Positions 1 to 5,065 of a stretch of 5,065 nucleotides of DNA are shown piece by piece; position 1 is the stretch's first letter, and every line of letters begins with the position of its first letter. The notes under the pieces are model-generated. The model was not told where the DNA came from, ran no database searches, and was given only the letters and a program-made list of their open reading frames with translations. Location: NCBI GenBank assembly GCA_028706735.1, contig JAQTVS010000238.1:1-5065 (forward strand), given 5' to 3'. Both the position numbers and the translations under genes were made by a program. This DNA is from Thiomonas sp. (lineage in GTDB: Bacteria; Pseudomonadota; Gammaproteobacteria; Burkholderiales; Burkholderiaceae_C).

Positions 1-788
1 ATGTCGGACTTGCTGCGCGTCCACAACGCTGCGGCGCTGTTGATCTGCTCCCACTCGTCGGTGGCAACGTATTTGCTTTGCTCCGCGTCCCAGTGCTCCT
101 TGCGCATTTCGATGGGCAGGGAGATGTGGTCGGAGTATTTGCCGATCAGATCTTTGAGCGTCCAGACGCGCAGGTATTTGTCGATCTTGTCCTCGTGCGG
201 CGTGTCCTGCGCGTCGGCCCGCAGATGCAGGATGACATCGGTCCCCCGCTTGGCGCGAGAGATGGTTTCCACGGTGAATTCGCCCGTGCCCTCAGACACC
301 CAGCGCACGCCCTCGCCCTCGGCCATGCCAGCCTTGCGCGATTCGACGGTGATGCGCTCGGCCACCATGAAGCCGGAATAAAAGCCCACGCCAAACTGGC
401 CGATCAGCGCGGCATCGGGCTTTTGCTTGTCGCCGAGTTTTTGCATGAACTCGCGCGTGCCCGACTTGGCGATGGTGCCCAGATGTTCAACCGCCTCCTC
501 CAGGCTGAGGCCGATGCCGTTGTCGCTGATGGTGAGGGTGCGTTTGTCCGCATCGACTGCGATGCGGATGCGCAGGTCGGCATCGCCCTCCATCAGCGTG
601 GCATCATCAATCGCCTGAAAACGCAGCTTGTCGCAGGCGTCCGAGGCGTTGGAGACCAGTTCGCGCAGAAAAATGTCGCGGTTGGAATACAGCGAGTGGG
701 TGACGAGGTGCAATAACTGGCGCACTTCGGCCTGGAAGGCGTGGGTGTGCGCGGCGGCGGAAGCTTCAGTGGTTTGTTCTGTGCTCAT
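1..788 (-). CDS. htpG: Chaperone protein HtpG (bacterial Hsp90), N-terminal 262 codons, 3' end outside window
   Basis: HtpG is the cytosolic ATP-dependent Hsp90 homodimer that remodels client proteins, usually with DnaK. Reading the minus strand from the ATG at 788 gives an open frame to the left edge with all Hsp90 nucleotide-pocket motifs. The helix [12 protein letters not shown] (about residues 40-51) includes catalytic Glu43 and ATP/Mg-binding Asn47. DNGIG lies at 89-93, the lid segment GTIAKSGT at 104-111 and GQFGVGFYS at 130-138. The frame leaves the window at LWTRSKSD, the start of the middle domain. Full-length HtpG is about 620-640 residues, so the rest of the middle domain and the dimerisation domain lie outside. 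The start fits the family, whose N-terminus begins shortly before the [11 protein letters not shown] segment, and no other ATG occurs in frame before residue 66. The 15 bases before the ATG are pyrimidine-rich with no Shine-Dalgarno. It lies 62 bases after tatD on the same strand and probably has its own heat-shock promoter. Confidence 0.97.
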   Translation of the reverse strand, partial: MSTEQTTEASAAAHTHAFQAEVRQLLHLVTHSLYSNRDIFLRELVSNASDACDKLRFQAIDDATLMEGDADLRIRIAVDADKRTLTISDNGIGLSLEEAVEHLGTIAKSGTREFMQKLGDKQKPDAALIGQFGVGFYSGFMVAERITVESRKAGMAEGEGVRWVSEGTGEFTVETISRAKRGTDVILHLRADAQDTPHEDKIDKYLRVWTLKDLIGKYSDHISLPIEMRKEHWDAEQSKYVATDEWEQINSAAALWTRSKSD

Positions 789-827
789 GGTGCGTGAGAG
801 AAACGGAAAGAGAAAAGCTGCGCAGAC

Positions 828-855
828 ACATACGGCCTGACACGCAGAAATCAAG
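828..855 (-). promoter_or_regulatory. Candidate sigma-32 (heat-shock) promoter for htpG
   Basis: On the minus strand CTTGAT (855-850) is followed after 14 bases by CCGTATGT (835-828). The sigma-32 consensus is CTTGAA, 13-15 bases, CCCCATNT. The -35 matches 5 of 6 bases, the -10 matches 5 of 7 informative bases, and the spacing is in range. Transcription would start near 820, leaving a leader of about 30 bases before the htpG ATG. The -35 element overlaps the tatD stop codon. htpG belongs to the heat-shock regulon in many proteobacteria, which supports the call. It rests on consensus matching only. Confidence 0.5.
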
Positions 856-1729
856 ACCCCGGCGCTGCAACAGACGGGAAACCCGCAGCGCACAGCGCCC
901 CTGCCAGACGCGGCAAGACGCGCAGGGCGTTGGATGTGGTCTGCACCGCAGTCTTCTCGATCGACCAGCCGCGCAGCGCTGCCATGGTTTGCGCAATGCG
1001 CGGCAACTGTTCTGGCGAGTTGGGGATAGGCGGCGCCTCAAGCTGCGCGTTGCGTGGCCGGTAGAGCCAGACCGGCGGAATATCGGGCGCATCGGTTTCG
1101 AGCACGAGCGCGGTGTCGGGCACGCCCGCCAGCAGTCGGCGGATATTGAGCGCGCGCTCAAAGGTCATCGCCCCGCCAAACCCCAGGGCAAAGCCCAGAT
1201 CAATGAAGCCTTTGGCCTGCTGCATGCTGCCGTTGAACGCATGGGCGATGCCTGCGGGCTGCCCGGCGGCAAACCCGGCGCGGCGCAATCCGGCGAGCAG
1301 CTCGTCCTGCGATTTGCGCACATGCAGAATCACCGGCAAGCCGAAGTCACGGGCGATGCGCAACTGCGCCGCGTAAAAACGCTGTTGCTTGCCGCGGTCC
1401 AGGCCGGGGACGAAAAAGTCCAGCCCGATCTCTCCGATGCCAACGAACAAGGGATCGGCAAGCGCCCGCTCCGCCGCTTCGCGCAGCGCCTCCAGATCGG
1501 GCTCCTGCGCCCGCTCGACATACAGCGGGTGAATGCCCAGCGCATAGCCCCAGCCGCACTGGCGGGCCAGAGCCTGCACAGCAGGAAAGTTGCCGCATTC
1601 CACCGCCGGAATCACGCCGCTGAGCACACTGGCCCGCCGCGCGCGCGCGGCCACATCCACCGATCCGCCGCCAAACTCGGCCGCATCGAGGTGCGCGTGG
1701 GTGTCGAGCCAGATCGGGTGGGCATGCAT
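851..1729 (-). CDS. TatD-family metal-dependent hydrolase, YjjV-like
   Basis: This 292-residue protein belongs to the TatD-type amidohydrolase-superfamily TIM barrels, cytosolic metal enzymes described as Mg/Mn-dependent DNases or phosphodiesterases. Metal-ligand motifs are all present in order: DTHAHLD (His11, His13), GIHP (His67), GEIGLDFF (Glu100), [10 protein letters not shown] (His136), IAHAFNGS (His163) and [10 protein letters not shown] (Asp213). The stretch from [10 protein letters not shown] through the GFGG segment to ETDAP resembles Escherichia coli YjjV more than TatD or YcfH. The length exceeds the usual 255-265 residues because of an insertion after ETDAP (residues 218-236) and an alanine-rich C-terminal tail of about 20 residues. 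The start at 1729 sits directly before the first metal motif and has a GGAG ribosome-binding site (1742-1739) 9 bases upstream. It is first in a minus-strand pair with htpG and divergent from pelA. The physiological substrate cannot be told from sequence, so I give no symbol. Confidence 0.93.
   Translation of the reverse strand: MHAHPIWLDTHAHLDAAEFGGGSVDVAARARRASVLSGVIPAVECGNFPAVQALARQCGWGYALGIHPLYVERAQEPDLEALREAAERALADPLFVGIGEIGLDFFVPGLDRGKQQRFYAAQLRIARDFGLPVILHVRKSQDELLAGLRRAGFAAGQPAGIAHAFNGSMQQAKGFIDLGFALGFGGAMTFERALNIRRLLAGVPDTALVLETDAPDIPPVWLYRPRNAQLEAPPIPNSPEQLPRIAQTMAALRGWSIEKTAVQTTSNALRVLPRLAGALCAAGFPSVAAPGS
1638..1649. repeat. (CG)6 alternating dinucleotide tract inside tatD
   Basis: Twelve bases of uninterrupted alternating C and G lie in the tatD reading frame, where the region encodes an Ala/Arg-rich helix (residues 27-32). 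Such tracts can adopt Z-DNA under negative supercoiling and are slippage-prone in principle. In GC-rich coding DNA this length can arise from codon choice alone. Confidence 0.5.
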
Positions 1730-1806
1730 GCAATCCGTCTCCAGGCGCGTTCAAAAAGAAGCGCGTAACGTAAAAAATCACAAATTTGACAAAAAACCTG
1801 CGCACC

Positions 1807-1844
1807 GGCCCGATGGATGCCATGAAAAACCTGGAAAATCGGCC
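1807..1844 (+). other. Possible leader hairpin upstream of pelA with two GGA motifs in the loop
   Basis: GGCC plus GAT (1807-1810 and 1812-1814, with C1811 bulged) can pair with ATC plus GGCC (1838-1844). This gives a 7-bp stem around a loop of 23 bases. The loop contains GGA at 1815-1817, in the context ATGGAT that fits the ANGGAN core of CsrA/RsmA sites, and a second GGA at 1833-1835. Control of pel by RsmA is known in Pseudomonas, but whether this organism has CsrA is not visible here. The structure matters only if transcription starts upstream of about 1800. There is no U-tract, so it is not a terminator. Confidence 0.25.
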
Positions 1845-1893
1845 AGTTACGCCGCTGTATTCACAGAATCGATCCAGTCCAGAAATGGTCTGA
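1813..1893 (+). CDS. Possible 26-codon leader ORF upstream of pelA
   Basis: An ATG at 1813 opens 26 codons and stops with TGA at 1891-1893, 27 bases before the pelA start. A second in-frame ATG at 1822 would give a 23-residue peptide beginning MKNLENRP. The peptide is polar, without a membrane segment or a run of one amino acid that would suggest an attenuator. Neither ATG has a convincing Shine-Dalgarno, and one ORF of this length is expected by chance in 190 bases. Listed only as a possibility. Confidence 0.12.
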   Translation: MDAMKNLENRPVTPLYSQNRSSPEMV

Positions 1894-1920
1894 AATCACA
1901 TTCGCACTTCAGAGCCGCAC

Positions 1921-2034
1921 ATGCAACGCCGCCATTTTCTTCAATCTATCGCACAGAGCCGCCTGCTCGCCAACCCCCTGAGGCGCGGCAGTCTGCTTGG
2001 CCTCGGCCTGCTCGGCGCGGGGCAGGCTGAGGCG
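1921..2034 (+). other. Signal peptide of PelA, twin-arginine-like (residues 1-38)
   Basis: The N-terminus begins MQRRHFLQ, which resembles the Tat motif (S/T)RRxFLK with Arg3-Arg4, Phe6 and Leu7. A second Arg pair (Arg21-Arg22) directly precedes the hydrophobic core GSLLGLGLLGAG (23-34). Cleavage could follow AEA (36-38) or AQA (38-40). The distance between the first Arg pair and the hydrophobic core is longer than in a typical Tat signal, so Sec export with a long positively charged n-region is also possible. Export to the periplasm is well supported; the route is not. Confidence 0.65.
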
Positions 2035-4821
2035 CAAGCCGCCGCCTGCGCCTGCGGTCAATGTCCCGCGTGCTTGCAAGATGCGGCGAATGCCGCCGAC
2101 ATGCCCGCCGTCGCTTTTTACTACGGGGCGCGCATTCCGGTGGACGACCTGCGCGCCTTCGACTGGGTGGTGCTCGAACCGCAGCACGCCCTGGCGCAAG
2201 ACAAAAAAATCGTCTCCACGCTCGGGCCGGACACCCTGGCGCTGGCCTATCTGTCGGTGGGCGAAGTCACTCCGGAGCGCCCCTACTACGCCGATATGCC
2301 CAAGGCCTGGCTGCCCGCGTCAAACGCCGCCTGGGGCTCGCGCGTGATCGACCAGACCGCTGCCGGTTGGCCGCAGTTCCTGCGCGAACGCATGGTCAAA
2401 CCACTGTGGGACGCCGGATTCCGCGCCTTTTTCCTCGATACCCTCGACTCCTACCAACTGCTGGCCAAAACCCCGCAGGCGCAGCAGCAACAGGCCAAGG
2501 CGCTGGCGGAAACCCTGCGCGGCCTGCTTGCCGCCTATCCTGGCATCCGTCTGATGCTCAACCGCGGCTTCGAGCTGGTTGACGCCACCCTGGCGCCGAG
2601 CATCCTCGCCGTGGCGGCGGAATCTCTGTATCGTGGCTGGAATCAGGGTGAAGCATCCTATGTCGACGTGAAGCCCGCGGACCGCGAGTGGCTGCTCGCC
2701 CGCTTTGGCGAGATGCGCAGCCAGTTCAAGCTGCCTTGCATCGGCATCGACTATTGCGCCCCGCAAGACCGCGCACTCGCTCGGCAGACGGCACAAAAAA
2801 TTGCCGCGCAGGGCCTCATTCCCTGGGTGGCCGATCCGCTGCTGGAGAGCCTGGGCGTGGGTGCGGTGGAACTCGTGCCGCGCCGCGTGCTGCTGCTGCA
2901 TTCCTGCGAACAAGGCAACAGCCCCGAGCTGCAGGCGCAGAGCGCGCACCTCTACGGCGCCATGCCGCTGGAATATCTCGGCCTGGTTCCCGAATACCGC
3001 TATGTCGGCGCGCCCGCGATCACCGAGCCGCTGGCCGGGCGCTACGCCGCTGTCGTGCTCTACCCGGATGACGGCAAGGCGCCGCCAGACATCCGCGCCC
3101 TGCTCAAGCGCGCCAAGGCCGAAGGCGTACCCGTGGCTGTGCTGGGATATGTCGATTTCGACGTGCTGGCCGATCTGGGCGCACAGGTCGGTGACGGCCC
3201 GATTGCCGCGCCAATCAAAGTGCAAAGGCAACCCGGCACGCCCAACGGCGAAGTCATACCCCTCATCGGCGCGCAAGACACCGTCCAGCTCGCCGCGGGC
3301 CCGGACGCCCAAGTGTGGCTGCGCGCCACCGGCGCCGACGGACAGGCGATGGACGGCGCGGCCATCACGGCCTGGGGGGGCTACGCGCTGGGGGCTTTTG
3401 GCGTGTTCAATCTGCCGGGCAACACTGGCACGCGCTGGTCCATCGAGCCCGTCGAATTTTTCCGCGCGGCGCTGCGCGTGGGCGCAGACCCCATGCCCGA
3501 CATCACCACCCGCACCGGGCGACGGGTGTTTTTCGTGCACTTCGATGGCGATGGCTGGCCGAACGCCTGTGATCAACCGGGTTCACCACTGGCGTGCGAA
3601 GTCTTGGTGACCGAATTTCTCGAAAAATATAAAGTGCCCACGCTGGCTTCGGTCATCATTGGCGAAATCAGTCATGAAGGCTTGTACCCCAAGCTGGCAG
3701 ACCAGTCGCAGAAATGGGCGAAACGCATGTACGCCCTGCCCTGGATCGAAGTGGGCAGCCACACCTGGTCGCACCCGTTCAACTGGGTTGCGGCGAGCCA
3801 GACGCACACCCGCGGCAAAGAGACAAAAAATTATCCCTACGGCAATTACCTGCCGCTGCCCAATTACACCTTCAGCACCAAGAGCAATGTCATCGAGGCC
3901 GCGCAATACATCGACGACAAACTTTGCCCGCCTGGCAAGAAGTGCAACATGATTCTGTGGCCCGGAGACTGCAATCCGCCAGACGAGGCCGTGGCCATGG
4001 CCTATGAATACGGCCTGGGCAACATCAACGGCGGCGGCGCGCCCATCAGCAAGACCCGGCCCACGCTGTCTGACATCTGGCCCATGGGCATCCCCAAAGG
4101 CCAGTATTTCCAAGTCTATGCCGCGCAGTCGAATGAGGAAGACTACACCCACAATTGGACCGGTCCTTACTTCGGCTTCGAGCGCGTGATCGAGAGTTAC
4201 CAGATGACCGATTCTCCGCGCCGCTTCAAGCCCATCGACCTCTATTACCACCCCTACATCGTGACCAAGGCGGCCGGCGCCAAGAGTCTGCACACCGTGT
4301 ACCAGTGGGCGCTCAAACAACCATTGCACGCCATTTACGGCCATCAATACTTCCGCAGCGTGAACGACTGGCGGCAAGCCACGGTGGCGCGGCGGCTGGC
4401 CGGCGGCTGGCGGCTGCGCAGCGGCGCAGAGCTGCGCCAGTGGACCCAACCCGTCCCCGCGGCGGCGCCCGCGCTGGCAAGCTGCCAGAACATCGTCGGC
4501 TGGAACGCGCATGGGCAGCAGCGCTACCTGCACGCGATTGCTGGACAGGCCGTGCTGCGCAGCCAGGCTGCGGGCCAGCCCCCGACGCCATCCGTTGCGC
4601 GCCTGATCGAAGCCAACGCCGATGTCACCCGCTGGGCCGTGCAGAACGACCGCAGCGTGCAGGTCAGCCTGCAAGGGCACTTGCCCGTCGACGCCCTGTT
4701 TCAACTGCCCTCTGGCTGGCGCGTGCTGGCTGGCAATGGTGCGAAAGTCGAACAGTCTGCCAATGGAGTGCGCATCAGCAGCGGCGGCGCCACCGTTGAT
4801 CTCACGCTGAAACCAGTCTGA
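1921..4821 (+). CDS. pelA: PelA-like bifunctional Pel polysaccharide hydrolase/deacetylase
   Basis: PelA is the periplasmic enzyme of Pel exopolysaccharide assembly. It partly deacetylates the N-acetylgalactosamine-rich polymer, making it cationic, and cleaves it with a glycoside hydrolase domain. The 966 residues are close to the roughly 950 of Pseudomonas aeruginosa PelA, with the same order. After an export signal (1-38) comes a GH114/GH166-type hydrolase (about 62-310) with FLDTLDSY (171-178) and AAESLYRGW (232-240), where Glu234 is the likely catalytic residue. A Rossmann-like middle domain spans about 320-510. The deacetylase (about 535-810) has HFDGDGW (Asp542, Asp544), GSHTWSHP (metal ligands His614, His618), WPGDCNPP (680-687) and LYYHPY (His777). 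A beta-rich C-terminal domain follows (about 815-966). All expected catalytic residues are present. The ATG at 1921 has a weak AGAG (1911-1914) 6 bases upstream and directly precedes the signal peptide. Oddities are a CxCx2Cx2C cluster at 43-51 and G7 and A7 tracts. A PelB-like gene follows after 31 bases. Confidence 0.92.
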   Translation: MQRRHFLQSIAQSRLLANPLRRGSLLGLGLLGAGQAEAQAAACACGQCPACLQDAANAADMPAVAFYYGARIPVDDLRAFDWVVLEPQHALAQDKKIVSTLGPDTLALAYLSVGEVTPERPYYADMPKAWLPASNAAWGSRVIDQTAAGWPQFLRERMVKPLWDAGFRAFFLDTLDSYQLLAKTPQAQQQQAKALAETLRGLLAAYPGIRLMLNRGFELVDATLAPSILAVAAESLYRGWNQGEASYVDVKPADREWLLARFGEMRSQFKLPCIGIDYCAPQDRALARQTAQKIAAQGLIPWVADPLLESLGVGAVELVPRRVLLLHSCEQGNSPELQAQSAHLYGAMPLEYLGLVPEYRYVGAPAITEPLAGRYAAVVLYPDDGKAPPDIRALLKRAKAEGVPVAVLGYVDFDVLADLGAQVGDGPIAAPIKVQRQPGTPNGEVIPLIGAQDTVQLAAGPDAQVWLRATGADGQAMDGAAITAWGGYALGAFGVFNLPGNTGTRWSIEPVEFFRAALRVGADPMPDITTRTGRRVFFVHFDGDGWPNACDQPGSPLACEVLVTEFLEKYKVPTLASVIIGEISHEGLYPKLADQSQKWAKRMYALPWIEVGSHTWSHPFNWVAASQTHTRGKETKNYPYGNYLPLPNYTFSTKSNVIEAAQYIDDKLCPPGKKCNMILWPGDCNPPDEAVAMAYEYGLGNINGGGAPISKTRPTLSDIWPMGIPKGQYFQVYAAQSNEEDYTHNWTGPYFGFERVIESYQMTDSPRRFKPIDLYYHPYIVTKAAGAKSLHTVYQWALKQPLHAIYGHQYFRSVNDWRQATVARRLAGGWRLRSGAELRQWTQPVPAAAPALASCQNIVGWNAHGQQRYLHAIAGQAVLRSQAAGQPPTPSVARLIEANADVTRWAVQNDRSVQVSLQGHLPVDALFQLPSGWRVLAGNGAKVEQSANGVRISSGGATVDLTLKPV
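2203..2209 (+). repeat. A7 homopolymer within pelA
   Basis: Seven consecutive A residues span codons for Lys95, Lys96 and the first base of Ile97, in the hydrolase domain. One-base slips would end translation at 2347 (deletion) or 2582 (insertion), both within the hydrolase domain, giving a null product. Confidence 0.9.
3374..3380 (+). repeat. G7 homopolymer within pelA
   Basis: Seven consecutive G residues span the codons for Trp485, Gly486 and Gly487, near the end of the middle domain. A one-base deletion would shift into a frame that stops at 3610, and an insertion into one that stops at 3572. Either truncates the protein before the His614/His618 metal ligands of the deacetylase while leaving the hydrolase intact. 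Confidence 0.9.
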
Positions 4822-4852
4822 TCGACCGCGCGCTGTCCGACAATCCGTTTCG

Positions 4853-5065
4853 ATGCAGGAAAAACCCCGCCCTCCGATTCGCGACCCGCTGCACATCTCG
4901 CCTGATGATCCGCAGCGCAGCCGTCTGTTTCCACGCGGCGCCCTGTTCGGCCTGGGACTGCTGTGCGCAGGCACTCTGGCGCTGGTCTATCCAGGGCAAA
5001 ACCTGATGCGCCTGCTGGCCACCAGCACTGACAACGGCCTGGCGATCGATTACCTGCGCCACCTG
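4853..5065 (+). CDS. pelB: PelB-like membrane-anchored protein, N-terminal 71 codons, 3' end outside window
   Basis: The frame is open from the ATG at 4853 to the right edge. It has a polar, proline-rich cytoplasmic head (about 1-27), one hydrophobic segment (about 29-46) and then a periplasmic stretch ending LAIDYLRHL. The part after the membrane segment (LVYPGQNLMRLLATSTDNGLA) resembles the start of PelB proteins, which continue into many TPR repeats that bind PelA and end in an outer-membrane beta-barrel exit pore. The frame is closed upstream by TGA at 4808-4810 and this is its only ATG start. There is no clear Shine-Dalgarno, so translation may depend on coupling to pelA, 31 bases upstream. 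The identity rests largely on position after pelA and this short N-terminus. Another inner-membrane-anchored TPR protein would look the same here. Confidence 0.6.
   Translation, partial: MQEKPRPPIRDPLHISPDDPQRSRLFPRGALFGLGLLCAGTLALVYPGQNLMRLLATSTDNGLAIDYLRHL

Larger units (their letters stand above)
1730..1920. promoter_or_regulatory. Divergent intergenic region between tatD and pelA
   Basis: This is the only sizeable non-coding stretch. It is locally AT-rich (1751-1800 and 1821-1840) against GC-rich flanking genes, as expected for back-to-back promoters. A TTGACA hexamer on the plus strand (1786-1791) could be a -35 box for pelA, but 16-18 bases downstream there is no credible -10. A TATTCA at 1858-1863 lacks a matching -35. 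On the minus strand TTGTCA (1792-1787) is likewise without a good -10. The perfect palindrome CAAATTTG (1781-1788) lies in the same patch. I see no clear FleQ-type box, the regulator of pel in Pseudomonas. A regulatory role is inferred from layout and no site is assigned. Confidence 0.5.

Noticed and set aside
78..716. 212-codon plus-strand ORF, and a second one from position 1, opposite htpG
   Set aside because: Both lie antisense to a clear Hsp90 N-terminal domain. Long open antisense frames are usual in GC-rich coding DNA, and the predicted proteins have no recognisable motifs.
794..1768. 324-codon plus-strand ORF opposite tatD
   Set aside because: It is antisense to a TatD protein with all metal ligands intact, is rich in Arg, Gln and Ala without motifs, and has no ribosome-binding site.
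1786..1814. TTGACA as the -35 of a sigma-70 promoter for pelA
   Set aside because: The hexamer is perfect, but at 17 bases spacing the -10 position reads CCCGAT and neighbouring registers are no better. It is kept only as a note on the intergenic region.
2038..2049. Lipobox at Cys43 making PelA a lipoprotein
   Set aside because: The residues before Cys43 are Ala-Ala-Ala with Gln before them, without the Leu (or similar) expected at -3. The hydrophobic core also ends too far upstream.
2320..3576. 418-codon minus-strand ORF inside pelA
   Set aside because: It is the antisense shadow of the hydrolase and middle domains of PelA, with low-complexity His/Gln/Arg-rich composition and no family signature.
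4822..4852. Terminator between pelA and the PelB-like gene
   Set aside because: The 31-base gap contains no stable GC stem followed by a T-run, and close spacing favours cotranscription.
3583..4974. 463-codon minus-strand ORF spanning the pelA 3' half and the pelB start
   Set aside because: It runs opposite the conserved deacetylase motifs and crosses the pelA/pelB boundary. Its composition is typical of an antisense frame in GC-rich DNA.

Overview
The window is high-GC, gene-dense bacterial DNA. It carries two divergent transcription units and no sign of mobile DNA, tRNA, rRNA or CRISPR. The protein families and high GC suggest a proteobacterium. A beta-proteobacterium of the Burkholderiales type (for example near Thiomonas) is my best guess, from overall feel rather than any search, so genus-level placement is uncertain.

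Left part, minus strand (1-1729): a TatD-family metal-dependent hydrolase of the YjjV type (851-1729) lies upstream of the 5' end of htpG, the bacterial Hsp90 chaperone (1-788, running off the left edge). The 62-base gap and shared direction allow read-through. A good match to a heat-shock (sigma-32) promoter overlaps the tatD stop codon, so htpG probably also has its own stress-inducible start.

Middle (1730-1920): a 190-base, locally AT-rich divergent intergenic region separates tatD from the plus-strand unit. It holds a TTGACA hexamer, an imperfect hairpin with two GGA motifs in its loop and a possible 26-codon leader ORF, but no promoter I can fix with confidence.

Right part, plus strand (1921-5065): a 966-residue PelA-like protein (N-terminal GH166-type glycoside hydrolase, Rossmann-like middle domain, polysaccharide deacetylase, C-terminal beta-rich domain). 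After 31 bases comes the 5' end of a membrane-anchored protein that looks like the N-terminus of PelB. Together they read as the start of a pel exopolysaccharide (cationic GalN/GalNAc polymer) operon. PelA would trim and deacetylate the polymer in the periplasm, and PelB would form the TPR scaffold and outer-membrane exit pore. The rest of the cluster would lie beyond the right edge.

The most unusual points are in PelA. It has a twin-arginine-like signal peptide followed at once by a CxCx2Cx2C cluster. It also has a G7 and an A7 homopolymer tract in the coding sequence; a slip at G7 would separate the hydrolase from the deacetylase.
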